The notes under the pieces were generated by a model. The model saw nothing but the letters and a program-made list of their open reading frames with translations, had not been told where the DNA came from and did no database searches. A DNA stretch of 64,000 nucleotides from CBDUXP01 sp965371225 [NCBI: uncultured bacterium] (lineage in GTDB: Bacteria; Abyssobacteria; SURF-5; CBDUXP01): positions 1 through 64,000 of the forward strand of contig CBDUXP010000012.1 in the NCBI GenBank assembly GCA_965371225.1, read 5' to 3'. Of this stretch, positions 8,964 through 18,245 are shown one piece after another; positions within the stretch are counted from its first letter, which is position 1, and each line of letters begins with the position of its first letter. The position numbers were made by a program, and so were the translations under genes.

Positions 8964-9566
8964 CTACTTCGCCGAGGGGGCGTAGAAGGGGTTCGTGCCC
9001 GCGGCGTGGTCCGTGGTGTCGAGGATGGCGCCCACCTCGGGCACCCCATCGCGAATGGCGCGCTCGACGCCTTGTTTCAGGGTGACGCTCGCCATACCGC
9101 ACCCCTGACAGCCGCCGCCCATCCGGATGTACACCGTGCTGCCCTCGACGTCGAGCAGCTCGATGAAGCCACCGTGCGAGGCGATGCCTGGATTGATCTC
9201 GTTTTCGAGGATGGCTTCGACTTTGGCCCGGATGGCGCCGGAGTCGGCGGCCCGCGTCATGATCTCCTCGGACACGGCGGGCGCACCGGACGCGATGTGC
9301 TCGCGAATCGCGGTACCAATCTGCTTCCCGATGACGGGCCACATCACGTCGGTGGATTTCGTGAGCAGCACCGCGTTCTCGGCAATCTGCACGCTGCCGA
9401 CACCGTCGATGCCGAAGAGGCGCTCGGCCAGGGGCGAGCCCAGCGCGTCGTCATAGCTTGCGAATTGCGCAGAACCACCCTGGAACAACGACCGGTCCAC
9501 GATGAACCGGCAGGCTTGCGGATCCATCTGCGGCTCGCCGGTAATCTTGATGTCCTCTGCGCTCAT
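8964..9566 (-). CDS. NifU/NfuA-like Fe-S cluster protein
   Basis: This 200-residue protein has an N-terminal scaffold-like Nfu_N domain (about residues 10 to 90, including the GIDGVGSVQIAENAVLLTK segment). A C-terminal NifU domain follows, with INPGIASHGGFIELLDVEG and the cluster-binding CxxC (C153, C156, in GGGCQGCGMASVTLKQGVE). It should carry a [4Fe-4S] cluster and deliver it to client enzymes. The ATG at 9566 has a GGAGA ribosome binding site 6 bases upstream. It sits between the radical SAM selenoprotein gene (upstream) and the ATP-grasp gene (downstream) on the same strand. A radical SAM protein is an obvious client, but a direct partnership is inference. Confidence 0.9.
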   Translation of the reverse strand: MSAEDIKITGEPQMDPQACRFIVDRSLFQGGSAQFASYDDALGSPLAERLFGIDGVGSVQIAENAVLLTKSTDVMWPVIGKQIGTAIREHIASGAPAVSEEIMTRAADSGAIRAKVEAILENEINPGIASHGGFIELLDVEGSTVYIRMGGGCQGCGMASVTLKQGVERAIRDGVPEVGAILDTTDHAAGTNPFYAPSAK

Positions 9567-9729
9567 ATCGCTCTCCTTCGACGCAGCCCACCGCCCGCGC
9601 GGCGCCGCCTAGTCAGGCTTCAACCTACATCCAATGTACTAATGTAACGCGCCCATGCTCCACCTCCTAGCACTCCCGGGAAGAGCAGGTTGGAAGTCAT
9701 TGTGGCCACTTACGTTACGGCGCTCTTCC

Positions 9730-11172
9730 CTACGCGGGCACGGCGTCGAGGGGACCCAACTGGTCCTCCGTGGGTTCCGCTCAGCAGAACCAGGATTCGG
9801 TCAGCCGCGGGACCCGCGCCCGGTTGCGGTACACCTCGGGGGAGCTTTCGGTGCGCGCCGGCAGTCCCGCCGCGGCGCGCGCGAGCCGGCGCACGGTCTC
9901 GAAAGTCATCCAGGATTCTTCCCGCGCCGCGGCGGCCACTTCCACCGCCGCAGCAACCTGCCCATGCAGCGCGTCCATGCGCGGGTCCGGGTGGGCCCAG
10001 GCGTAGCTGAACGCCGCCTGGTCCAGCGCACCGAGGTACGGACGGATCGCTTCGTGCGCGAGCAGCGCCGAACCCGGTGGCACCAACAGGCGGATCGCGT
10101 AGTGCACCGGATCCACGGCCGGGATGAGCCCTTCGGCTTCAATGATGTCCAGCATCTGCACGTAGTCGTCCAGGGTCGCCCACGGGGTAAAGGGCACCAG
10201 CGACGGGCGCAAGGTGATCCCCGCTTCGCGGGTGACGGCCAGCGCGGTCGCCACGTCCGCCCGCGTATGGCCCTTCTGCAAGGACGTCAAGACCAGGTCG
10301 CTGAAGGCTTCGACCGCGGATACCACGAAGAGACATCCTGCGTGGGCGAACTCCGTGAAGAGTGCCCGGTGCCGAACGATGTGTTCGATCTTGGCCGTGA
10401 AGTCGAACGTCAGGTCGGGAAATTCCGCGTGCAGGTGCCGCGCGATCTCTCGCGCGTGTCGCGGCCCGTTCAAAAAGTCCGGGTCGCCGAACGTGATGTG
10501 CGTGGCTCCCGCCGCCACCTGCTGCCGGATGTCCTCCAACACGATCGCGCGTGGCACCACGAAGAACCGGCCGTCATACACCGGCGTGACCGGACAGTGC
10601 AGGCAGCGGTGCTTGCACCCGCGGCTCGCTTCCGCGTAGCCCGCCACGGACAGCGTGCCGTCCCGGTCCAGCTTGGCGTACTCCCCGAGCGGGGGCAGGG
10701 CGGCGCGCGCCGGCAGCGCAAAGTCAAGGCGGGCGAGATGGGGAGCCGCAGGCGCGTCGGTCGTCCGCACACCGGGCACGCAGGGAGCCTCGCCCGCGGC
10801 CAATGCCTCCACCAGGGCCACGAGGGGCGCTTCGTACTCACCGCCGATGCACGAGTCCACGCCGTTGGTGAGTAAGTAATCGGCATTCAGGACGGCGTAC
10901 AGGCCATAGAAGCACACGTGGCAGTCGGGGTTCACGGCGCGCACCCGTTCGGCTAATCGCACGCCCAACCGCAACGCCGTGTGCATGGGTACGGCGATAC
11001 CGACGAACCGCGCGTGCGCGACCCAGGCCGGCTCGAAGCAATCCACGGCAATGTCGTGTACCTGGGGCGCGAATCCCGCCCGGGCCAGGAACCCGGCCGG
11101 CCACGCAACGCCCACCGGCTGATGCCCCAGCTCGTAGCAAGACAGGAGCACGACGGCGCCGGGAGCAGTCAT
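9730..11172 (-). CDS. CUAEP-tail radical SAM selenoprotein (in-frame TGA read as Sec)
   Basis: The protein is 480 residues when the TGA at 9781-9783 is read as selenocysteine, or 463 if it is a stop. Residues 1 to 130 form a cobalamin-binding-like Rossmann domain. The radical SAM core begins near residue 175, with the [4Fe-4S] cysteines C186, C190 and C193 in SRGCKHRCLHCP, followed by the ITFGDPDF and FVVSAVEA strands. The tail reads TESWFC-U-AEPTEDQ and ends at TAG (9730-9732). A Cys-Sec-Ala-Glu-Pro tail is the hallmark of a named radical SAM family (CUAEP/CCAEP-tail), in which Cys or Sec occupies the second position. A SECIS-like hairpin follows the TGA. The ATG at 11172 was chosen over an upstream start at 11286 because the added 38 residues look random. 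The reaction is unknown. The nfu-like gene lies 163 bp downstream. Confidence 0.88.
9739..9772 (-). promoter_or_regulatory. Candidate bacterial SECIS hairpin
   Basis: Directly after the TGA of the radical SAM gene the minus strand can fold into a two-part stem. CACGG (9772-9768) pairs with CCGTG (9743-9739). The inner stem GGACC (9766-9762) pairs with GGTCC (9756-9752). The apical loop is AGTTG. The loop starts 19 nucleotides after the TGA and has G at its second position. Both fit the known loose rules for bacterial SECIS elements (apical loop about 16 to 37 nucleotides after UGA, with a G among the first two loop bases). Confidence 0.65.
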
Positions 11173-11348
11173 CGAGGGCGCGGGCACACAAGTAGTAGTC
11201 GGCACAGCGGATCGATCCGGGTTCGTCGTGGGCGAGTGCCCCCTAGTGTGGCAGCCGGCGACCGGTTCGCCTAGCCCGGCCTCCAACGGCAGCGGCGCGG
11301 CGGGTCCACGGGGACCGGCCGCGCCGTCACCTCATCTGTGCTTGGCGA

Positions 11349-13106
11349 TCAGAACGCCAGGAACGGTCCGGTCACCATCACCCGGGTGGCCACGCCGTCC
11401 AGCGCCGCGGGAATCGCCGCGCGGGTCTCGGGCCGCTCCCGGTCCAGGTAGACCTCGATCACGGGCCGGCCCGCCCCATTGCGGCTGATGCCCGTTCCGA
11501 CGACACCGGCGTGGCTGAACAGGCCGGCCTCGTGGCTCGCCTTGACCGCGCTGGCGTGCGCCAGGGCCGATCCCGAGTTGCCGGGTCCACCAGCGCTGTC
11601 GCTGCCGGATGCTCCCGCCCGGCAGTCGGCATCCGGGGTCGGATCGGTGCCTTTATCAAACGAGTTGGCCGGGGTGCTGCCGTCAAACGCCGGTCCACCG
11701 AGGATGGCTGTGACCGTGGTTACGAACTCGCCATAGGGCGCGTTCTTCGCCGTGTAGGCCGCGACACCGGTGCTGCTCGTGATGGCGCCCGTGCCGGTGC
11801 CCCACGGAGCACCGTCCAAGGTCACGGCGATCTGCACCTCGACGCCGCTCACCGGGGCGCCAAACTCATCCACCACCGAGAGACTGATGTTCAGGTGCTT
11901 GTCCCCGTTCTTGCCGCCTTGGGTGGTGTAGGTCACGCAGTCCACGCTGGCCCCCGTGGGCACCACGGTTTCCACCAGCGCAAAATCGGCCACGGTTCCG
12001 GCACCCTCGTCCACGACTGCCGCCTGTTGTTGCGCGTCGTAGCCGGACGCGGAAGCGGACACCGTACGGGTGCCGGTGGGCACGTCAATAATCACGTATG
12101 TTCCATTCGCAGCCGTGGTAGCCGATTGGCCGGTGTCCGTGCTCACCGTGGCCCCGGCGATGGCACTGTCATCCGCCGCGCTGGTCACGAGGCCCTCGAT
12201 CCACCCCACGACCGGCGGCGCCGCGGGCGCTCCGCTGGCCATCGTGACGCCGAGCAGCGCGAGGACGCGATCAATAGGGTTGGCCACCGTGTAGCTCGAT
12301 CCGCCGGCAAACAGCAGGCCCGTGGCCCGCGGCAGGCCATCGGTCGGATCCACACCATCGGCCTCCACGATCAGGGACCCTGAATCGCCGCCGGCGCTGA
12401 AGGAGCCGTCGGTGATGAGGAACTGGTTCACGAAACGCGCTACGTCGATGGCTGAGCTCCCACAGTCCTTCGAGTAGCCCACGTCGAGCGTCACGTCCAC
12501 GGCTGCCACGACACCGAAGGTGCGACCCGTGGTGCGACCGCTCTTCTGCACCACCTGTCCCAGGGATGGGGCGACGGTGCTCGCACTCAGCACCCCAATA
12601 TCGATGATGCTTCCATCGGTGCGTACCGCATTGGGCACCACCTGAGCGATCGCCGCATCCACCTCGTTGAGGGGCACGCTGCGCCCCTTCGCGAAGCGGA
12701 TCTGAACGTAATCGCTCAGGTGGGCCACCGTGTCGTTCGCGTCCTTGTCACAGACCGGACTCTGGTCGATCAGCCCCGGCTGAATGGCCGCCTCGCCGAG
12801 CGACCCTTTGTTCGTCCGGGCCAGGATGTGGTTGTTGCTCAGGATGTACATGCCATTCGCATTCTGCACCAGCGAGCCCAAGGTACCGCCGCAGCAAAAC
12901 GCTGAGCTGTGGAGGTTAATGCTGCCGCCGCTGGTCCCCAACTCGATCGGGGTGCCCTGCGCGGCCCGATGAGCGGCGCCGCCGTCAGCCCACAGCGCGG
13001 GCGGGAGGGCCACGGCACCGCATACACCCAGTAGTGCGATGACCCAATTTGAATGCCCGGCAGCCCACCGACTCCGCCGGGGCCGGCGTTGCGTAGTCCC
13101 TCTCAT
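11349..13106 (-). CDS. Secreted trypsin-like serine protease with Ig-like C-terminal domains
   Basis: The 585-residue protein starts with a basic N-terminus and a hydrophobic signal sequence (about residues 21-40, cleavage near ALWA-DG). The protease domain (about 55-285) has a plausible catalytic triad: H93 in NNHILAR, D150 in NEVDAAIAQ and S242 in AGGDSGS. It is therefore likely an active S1-like, NAL1-type peptidase. Residues 295-370 look like a carboxypeptidase-regulatory (CarbopepD_reg) beta-sandwich and 380-465 like a Big-1 type domain. The Ser/Gly-rich linker after about 475 leads to a short conserved tail resembling C-termini seen in related NAL1-like proteins. The ATG at 13106 was kept because the signal peptide follows at once. 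It is transcribed away from aconitase. Confidence 0.8.
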   Translation of the reverse strand: MRGTTQRRPRRSRWAAGHSNWVIALLGVCGAVALPPALWADGGAAHRAAQGTPIELGTSGGSINLHSSAFCCGGTLGSLVQNANGMYILSNNHILARTNKGSLGEAAIQPGLIDQSPVCDKDANDTVAHLSDYVQIRFAKGRSVPLNEVDAAIAQVVPNAVRTDGSIIDIGVLSASTVAPSLGQVVQKSGRTTGRTFGVVAAVDVTLDVGYSKDCGSSAIDVARFVNQFLITDGSFSAGGDSGSLIVEADGVDPTDGLPRATGLLFAGGSSYTVANPIDRVLALLGVTMASGAPAAPPVVGWIEGLVTSAADDSAIAGATVSTDTGQSATTAANGTYVIIDVPTGTRTVSASASGYDAQQQAAVVDEGAGTVADFALVETVVPTGASVDCVTYTTQGGKNGDKHLNISLSVVDEFGAPVSGVEVQIAVTLDGAPWGTGTGAITSSTGVAAYTAKNAPYGEFVTTVTAILGGPAFDGSTPANSFDKGTDPTPDADCRAGASGSDSAGGPGNSGSALAHASAVKASHEAGLFSHAGVVGTGISRNGAGRPVIEVYLDRERPETRAAIPAALDGVATRVMVTGPFLAF

Positions 13107-13493
13107 AGTGTCCTCGTCCTTCTCCGTCTCCCGGAGAGATTATACCGCTGCCTCCAGCGCGAAAGCTCGCCTACTACCCGCCCGCGCTCCAGAGGTCTAG
13201 ACCTTATCTTAATGTATCGGGCGATACCCGCCGGTCTACAGTGGTGACCCAAAAATAGCATAATTAGCATATTTTGACAATCGGTTGTGTGCAAACACGC
13301 ACACTCACCGCGGCTGTACAATAGGCGCCGTCTGCTGCGGGATGCCCGCGCCGCCTTGCCACGACGGATCAGCGGCAACTCGAGGACCATCGCGGCTGGC
13401 GCCTGAGGATCCCCCGCCCCGGTGCTCTCAGGCAGGGGCAGGTGTAGCGCATCCGATCTGCGGGTCGCAGAATCTAGATATAACGGAGGAGCA
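13107..13493. other. Divergent intergenic region, protease / acnA
   Basis: This 387-bp AT-richer spacer should contain promoters for the protease (minus) and aconitase (plus). Visible elements are a consensus -35-like TTGACA at 13274-13279, a palindrome GTATCG-GG-CGATAC at 13214-13227, and an inverted repeat GTGTGC / GCACAC with a six-base spacer between about 13286 and 13303. A TACAAT hexamer follows around 13316, but its spacing to TTGACA is too long for one promoter. No gene is supported here. Confidence 0.4.
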
Positions 13494-16142
13494 ATGATGA
13501 ACAGCTTCGGCGCCCGTTCCACCCTGACGGTGGGCGGCAAGGACTACGAGATCTACCGCCTGGACGCGCTACAGGCCACGTACAACGTCGGGCGCCTGCC
13601 CTACTCGCTGCGCATCTTGCTGGAAAATTTGCTGCGGACCGAGAACCCTACCTCGGTTCCGGCATCGGACATCGAGGCGCTCGCCCGCTGGGACCCCGCC
13701 CGGAAGCCCACGGAAGAAATCGCGTTCACGCCCGGGCGCGTGCTGCTTCAGGATTTGACCGGCGTGCCCGCCGTCGTGGACCTGGCTGCCATGCGCGACG
13801 CGATGCGCGCCATGGGCGGCGACCCGGCCAAGATCAATCCGCTCCAGCCCGTGGAACTGGTGGTGGATCATTCGGTGCATGTGGACGCCGCGGGCAGCGC
13901 GGACGCCCTGAGCCGGAACGCCGAGCTGGAGTTTCACCGCAACCGGGAACGGTACGAATTTCTGCGCTGGGGCCAGGACACCTTCGATAATTTCCGCGTC
14001 GTGCCACCAGCCACCGGCATCGTCCACCAAGTGAACCTGGAGTACCTGGCGCGCGTCGTCATGACGAAGACGGCCGACGGCGCAACCCAAGCGTATCCAG
14101 ACACGCTGGTTGGCACCGACTCGCACACGACGATGATCAATGGCCTCGGTGTGCTCGGGTGGGGCGTCGGCGGCATCGAAGCTGAAGCCGCCATGCTCGG
14201 TCAGCCCCTCTCCATGCTGATTCCCCAGGTCGTCGGCTTCAAGCTCACCGGGGCGATTCCGGAAGGGACGACGGCCACTGACCTGGTCCTGACCGTTGTG
14301 CAACAGCTCCGCGCCCACGGAGTGGTCGGAAAGTTCGTGGAATTTTTCGGCGACGGTCTTGCCGCGCTGCCCTTGGCCGACCGCGCCACCATTGCGAACA
14401 TGGCGCCGGAGTATGGCGCCACTTGCGGGTTCTTCCCCGTCGGCGAGGAGACCCTGAAATACCTGCGCCTCACGGGCCGCTCCGAGGAGCAGGTGGCGCT
14501 GGTGGAGGCATACACGAAGGAACAGGGGTTGTTCTATGAGGCGGGGGCCCCGCCGCCCGAGTACTCGGCGACGCTGGAGCTGGATATGGGGACCGTCGAG
14601 CCGAGCCTGGCCGGCCCAAAACGGCCGCAGGACCGTATTGCGCTCGGCGGGGCGAAGGCGGCGTTCGCGCAGGTGTTGCGCGAAATGGGCCCGGGGCGTG
14701 AACCGCCGGCGAACGGGGCGGTGTTGGGCGATGGGGCCGTCGTGATTGCCGCGATCACCAGCTGTACGAATACCTCGAATCCCGCCGTCATGTTGGCCGC
14801 CGGGCTGGTAGCGAAGAAGGCGCGTGAACGCGGTCTGGAAAAGAAGCCGTGGGTGAAAGCCAGCCTCGCGCCCGGTTCACAGGTCGTCCCCGCGTACCTG
14901 GCCAAGGCCGGCCTGCAAGCGTATTTGGACGAACTGGGCTTCAACGTCGTGGGCTTCGGCTGCACCACGTGCATCGGCAACTCCGGGCCGTTGCCGGCAG
15001 AGGTGGAAGCGGCCATCCAGGAGCGGGACTTGGTCGTCGCGTCGGTGCTGTCCGGCAACCGGAATTTCGAGGGCCGCATCCACGCCTTGATCAAGACGAA
15101 CTACTTGGCGTCGCCACCGCTCGTGGTGGCCTACGCGCTCGCCGGCTCCATGAACGTGGACCTGGCCACCGAACCCTTGGGCCCCGGCCGCGACGGCCAG
15201 CCCGTGTACCTCCGGGACATCTGGCCGACGCAGCAGGAAGTGCAGGACGCCGTGCACACGGCCGTTGGCGCGGACATGTTCCGCGAGAAGTATCGCGACG
15301 TGTACGCGGGTAATCCGGACTGGAACGCCATCCCCGCGCCCTCGGGCGACTTATTCGCCTGGGGCGAGCATTCCACCTACGTGCAACATCCCCCCTACTT
15401 CACCGGCATGGGGCCGGAACCGGAGCCCGTGCAGGACCTGCACGGCGCGCGCGTGCTGGCGCGCCTGGGCGACAGCGTCACCACGGACCACATCTCCCCC
15501 GCCGGCGCCATCGGGGCCGCCACGCCCGCCGGCGAGTATCTGCTGCATCGCGACGTGGATCAGAAGGACTTCAATTCGCTCGGGTCGCGGCGCGGGAACC
15601 ACGAAGTCATGATGCGCGGCACGTTTGCGAACGTGCGGCTGCGGAATCAGCTTGCGCCGGGGACGGAGGGCGGGTGGACGCAGCACCTGCCGGATGGCAA
15701 AGAGATGACCATCTTCGACGCCGCGATGCAGTACAAGCAGGAAGGGACGCCGCTGGTCGTCATCGCCGGCGCCCAGTATGGCACCGGGTCATCCCGCGAC
15801 TGGGCCGCCAAGGGACCGGCCCTCCTTGGCGTGCGCGCGGTCATCGCCGAAAGCTACGAACGCATCCACCGGTCGAATCTGGTGGGCATGGGCATCTTGC
15901 CACTGCAGTTCGCGGAAGGCGAGGGCGCCGAGAGCCTAGGGCTCACCGGCCGCGAATCCTATGACATCACCGGCCTGGGCGATGGGTCCGCCAAGGAGGT
16001 CACCGTCACCGCCACCGGGACCGACGGGTCGGCGAAGACCTTCAAAGCCACCGTGCGCATCGACACGCCCCAAGAGGTGCTCTACTACCAGCACGGCGGC
16101 ATCCTCCACTACGTGCTCCGGCAGTTGTTGCAGCAAGCCTGA
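13494..16142 (+). CDS. acnA: Aconitate hydratase
   Basis: This is an 882-residue TCA-cycle and glyoxylate-cycle enzyme of the AcnA/IRP type that interconverts citrate and isocitrate. The cluster ligands are C424 (SCTNTSNP), C490 and C493 ([12 protein letters not shown]). Other signatures are [28 protein letters not shown], the swivel-domain motifs [13 protein letters not shown] and [15 protein letters not shown], and [14 protein letters not shown] with the catalytic serine region. The ATG at 13494 (followed by a second ATG) has a near-perfect GGAGGA site 5 bases upstream. An upstream in-frame start at 13422 lacks conservation. The neighbouring GbsR-like regulator lies 150 bp downstream on the same strand but has its own promoter. 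Confidence 0.97.
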   Translation: MMNSFGARSTLTVGGKDYEIYRLDALQATYNVGRLPYSLRILLENLLRTENPTSVPASDIEALARWDPARKPTEEIAFTPGRVLLQDLTGVPAVVDLAAMRDAMRAMGGDPAKINPLQPVELVVDHSVHVDAAGSADALSRNAELEFHRNRERYEFLRWGQDTFDNFRVVPPATGIVHQVNLEYLARVVMTKTADGATQAYPDTLVGTDSHTTMINGLGVLGWGVGGIEAEAAMLGQPLSMLIPQVVGFKLTGAIPEGTTATDLVLTVVQQLRAHGVVGKFVEFFGDGLAALPLADRATIANMAPEYGATCGFFPVGEETLKYLRLTGRSEEQVALVEAYTKEQGLFYEAGAPPPEYSATLELDMGTVEPSLAGPKRPQDRIALGGAKAAFAQVLREMGPGREPPANGAVLGDGAVVIAAITSCTNTSNPAVMLAAGLVAKKARERGLEKKPWVKASLAPGSQVVPAYLAKAGLQAYLDELGFNVVGFGCTTCIGNSGPLPAEVEAAIQERDLVVASVLSGNRNFEGRIHALIKTNYLASPPLVVAYALAGSMNVDLATEPLGPGRDGQPVYLRDIWPTQQEVQDAVHTAVGADMFREKYRDVYAGNPDWNAIPAPSGDLFAWGEHSTYVQHPPYFTGMGPEPEPVQDLHGARVLARLGDSVTTDHISPAGAIGAATPAGEYLLHRDVDQKDFNSLGSRRGNHEVMMRGTFANVRLRNQLAPGTEGGWTQHLPDGKEMTIFDAAMQYKQEGTPLVVIAGAQYGTGSSRDWAAKGPALLGVRAVIAESYERIHRSNLVGMGILPLQFAEGEGAESLGLTGRESYDITGLGDGSAKEVTVTATGTDGSAKTFKATVRIDTPQEVLYYQHGGILHYVLRQLLQQA

Positions 16143-16219
16143 GGCCGGCCGGGCTGCTGAGGCCTGCGGTGATCGGGCGCAAGCGCAGCCGATCACTAGT
16201 CCCCCTGGTCAGCCAAGGG

Positions 16220-16248
16220 TTGACTTCCTCTGAATATTATGGTATTTC
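16220..16248 (+). promoter_or_regulatory. Candidate promoter of the GbsR-like gene
   Basis: A TTGACT -35 box (16220-16225) is followed after 17 bases by TATTTC (16243-16248), a weak -10 box. The -10 box lies inside the left arm of the palindrome described next, an arrangement expected for autorepression. Confidence 0.5.
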
Positions 16249-16264
16249 TGAAGTGTCAGAAATA
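16243..16264. promoter_or_regulatory. 22-bp perfect palindromic operator candidate
   Basis: The left arm TATTTCTGA (16243-16251) and right arm TCAGAAATA (16256-16264) are exact reverse complements around the spacer AGTG. It overlaps the likely -10 element and ends 28 bp before the GTG start of the GbsR/MarR-type regulator. Winged-helix dimers of that family bind such dyads, so autoregulation is a reasonable inference. Confidence 0.6.
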
Positions 16265-16291
16265 ACTGCATATACGCAAAAAGAGGCCCCT

Positions 16292-16825
16292 GTGCCAAAA
16301 CTTACCCCGATCGTTCAGAAATTTATCCTCCACTGGGGCGAAATGGGATCCCGCTGGGGGGTCAATCGGACCATGGCGCAGATTCATGCCCTGCTGTACC
16401 TGTCCGACCGCCCGCTGCATGCCGAGGAGATTGCCGAGACCCTGTCCGTGGCCCGGTCCAACGTGAGTACGAGTCTCCGCGAGCTGCAGAACTGGGGGGT
16501 GATCCACGTGGTCCACACGCTGGGGGATCGCCGGGACCACTTTGAGTCCATGCAGGACGTCTGGGAACTGTTTCGGCACATCCTCCGAGAGCGCAAGCGA
16601 CGCGAAGTCGATCCCACGGTGGTGGTTCTGCGAGAGTGCGTGCGCGAGGCAAAGAAGAATGCGGGCGAGGGTCACAGCGTCGAAAGGATCCAGGATTTGC
16701 TGGAGTTTCTCGAAACCATGACTACCTGGTACGAACGCCTGGATGCGCTGCCCACGGAAGCCATCCTGCCAATTGTCCAGATGGGCGAGGCCCTCTTGAA
16801 CACCGCATCCGGGGGGGGCGAGTGA
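16292..16825 (+). CDS. GbsR/MarR-family transcriptional regulator
   Basis: The 177-residue protein has a winged helix-turn-helix (about residues 25 to 95: NRTMAQIHALLYLSDRPLHAEEI, then AETLSVARSNVSTSLRELQNWGVI, then a DRRDHF wing) and a helical C-terminal dimerisation region. The DNA-binding part matches the GbsR subgroup of MarR-like regulators, known for choline/betaine and osmostress control. The ligand here is unknown. I chose GTG at 16292 because AAGAGG lies 5 bases upstream and the conserved region starts right after it. The only earlier ATG (16169) would lie upstream of the promoter. It is directly followed, 109 bp on, by a four-gene membrane/lipid operon that may be its target. Confidence 0.88.
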   Translation: MPKLTPIVQKFILHWGEMGSRWGVNRTMAQIHALLYLSDRPLHAEEIAETLSVARSNVSTSLRELQNWGVIHVVHTLGDRRDHFESMQDVWELFRHILRERKRREVDPTVVVLRECVREAKKNAGEGHSVERIQDLLEFLETMTTWYERLDALPTEAILPIVQMGEALLNTASGGGE

Positions 16826-16872
16826 TGCGAGACCGCAAGGCGTTCTCTTTTTCCCCCGTTTATTCAGTCTAT

Positions 16873-16886
16873 ACAGAACTATCTGT
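16873..16886. promoter_or_regulatory. Second short palindrome before the lipid operon
   Basis: ACAGA (16873-16877) and TCTGT (16882-16886) are inverted around ACTA, giving the same 4-bp spacer as the dyad on the regulator promoter. They overlap a TATACA hexamer (16870-16875) that could be a -10 box for the operon starting at 16935. The arms are shorter and differ in sequence from the first dyad, so shared recognition is only a suggestion. Confidence 0.3.
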
Positions 16887-16934
16887 TTATTTAGATCTTA
16901 GGAAATCACGGGCGAGGATGAAAGGACCGTGCAC

Positions 16935-18245
16935 ATGACTGCCATGGACTCCCCCAGCCCGCGCTGGTCGCAGCGCCAGCGGGTCGCCGCTGCCGGCATC
17001 TTTGGTGCCGGGCTCCTGCGCCTCCTCGTGGCCATGTGGCCTCATGCGGAGGCGGATGTGGTGTCCGCCGTGGCGGTCACGGCCGCCACCCCGATCGCCC
17101 TCGCCCTCGTGCTGTGGCGCTGGCCGGCACACCGGGGCTGGCGCGTCGCGCGGGTAGTCGGCCTGCTCATGGCCTGCACAGTCATGCTCGGCCAGCCCGG
17201 GGAATCCTTGGTGCATGGCTTCCTCCTCCAAGTTTGGGGGGCTGCGTTTATCGCAATCGTCGTCTTGATGGCGCCGACGGGCGTGGGGCTCGTCCTGGCG
17301 CAGGTGGTGCAGGGAGTCCGCCGGTTCATCACGCGCCGCCGCACCGTGGGAAGGAGTGCCGCGCCCAACCGCGCGCAGTGGACTCTCGCGGCGCTGATCT
17401 TCGCCCTGGGGATCGGCGCGCTCGCCTACCACTGGCTCAATGCAGAGCAGCTCGAACAGACCGCCGCCCTGTTCATCGGCCTCCCGGCCCTGCTCGCCAT
17501 ACTCCTGGCGCTGACGCCGGGCGCGAAGAGTCCCACGGGAATGGTGATGAAAGGCATGACCATCGCGCTGCTCTCGTCCGGCGTGCTCTTGGGCGAGGGA
17601 ATCGTGTGCATTCTGATGGCGTCCCCGCTGTTCTACCTGGTCGGCCTGCTCGTCGGTTTCATCATCGAAACGACCAAGCGCCGGCGGCGGCGGACCGTGC
17701 AAGCCCTGCTCTTGATTCCATTGCTTCCCATGAGTCTGGAGGGCGTCGTGCCGGGCGCGTCCTTCCCACGCGACACAGTGGTCCACGTGGAGCGGACGGT
17801 CCAGCTTCCGGACGTGGCCATCGAGCAACTGTTGGGCGCCGTGTATCCGACCGCTTATCCGGCACCAGCTTTCCTGCGACTAGGCTTCCCCCGTCCGGTG
17901 AGCGTGCGCGCCGAGGGTTTGCGCATCGGCGACTGCCGTGAGATTCAGTTCGTGAATCGCGCCGGCGTGCAAAGCGGGGTTCGACTGAAAGTCGTGAACC
18001 GTTCCCCCGGCTATGCGCGGTTCGCGGTGCTGGCCGATACCACGCACATAGCGCACTGGTTGGCGTGGGAGTGGGCCGAGGTGCGGTGGACGAAGCGGGC
18101 GGACGGGGCCGTGCGGGTGGAGTGGAGTGTGGGCTATCGGCGGCTCCTGGACCCGGCCTGGTACTTCGGGCCCCTCGAGCGGTACGGAGTCGCGCAGTGT
18201 GTGGGCTACCTCATGGATGCCGCACTGGAGGCACACGGTGGGTGA
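16935..18245 (+). CDS. Polytopic membrane protein with C-terminal lipocalin/START-like soluble domain, unknown function
   Basis: I do not recognise this 436-residue protein by name. Residues 15 to about 270 contain some eight to nine hydrophobic helices separated by Arg-rich loops (RRFITRRRTVGR, TTKRRRRRT). Residues 285-435 are a soluble beta-rich domain (DTVVHVERTVQLPDVAIEQLLG to GVAQCVGYLMDAALEAH) that resembles polyketide-cyclase/START-like ligand-binding proteins in pattern. The ATG at 16935 is preceded by AAAGGA at 8 bases, and an in-frame GTG at 16929 is an alternative. Its last 8 bases overlap the next gene, so the two are translationally coupled. Position in an operon with a methyltransferase and a desaturase suggests a role in membrane lipid or pigment modification. 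Confidence 0.75.
   Translation: MTAMDSPSPRWSQRQRVAAAGIFGAGLLRLLVAMWPHAEADVVSAVAVTAATPIALALVLWRWPAHRGWRVARVVGLLMACTVMLGQPGESLVHGFLLQVWGAAFIAIVVLMAPTGVGLVLAQVVQGVRRFITRRRTVGRSAAPNRAQWTLAALIFALGIGALAYHWLNAEQLEQTAALFIGLPALLAILLALTPGAKSPTGMVMKGMTIALLSSGVLLGEGIVCILMASPLFYLVGLLVGFIIETTKRRRRRTVQALLLIPLLPMSLEGVVPGASFPRDTVVHVERTVQLPDVAIEQLLGAVYPTAYPAPAFLRLGFPRPVSVRAEGLRIGDCREIQFVNRAGVQSGVRLKVVNRSPGYARFAVLADTTHIAHWLAWEWAEVRWTKRADGAVRVEWSVGYRRLLDPAWYFGPLERYGVAQCVGYLMDAALEAHGG

Noticed and set aside
9620-9700. 26-codon open frame on the minus strand just after the radical SAM selenoprotein, a possible RiPP precursor
   Set aside because: There is no ribosome binding site, its sequence lies partly inside an inverted repeat, and it shows no leader/core pattern. 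It is most likely chance.
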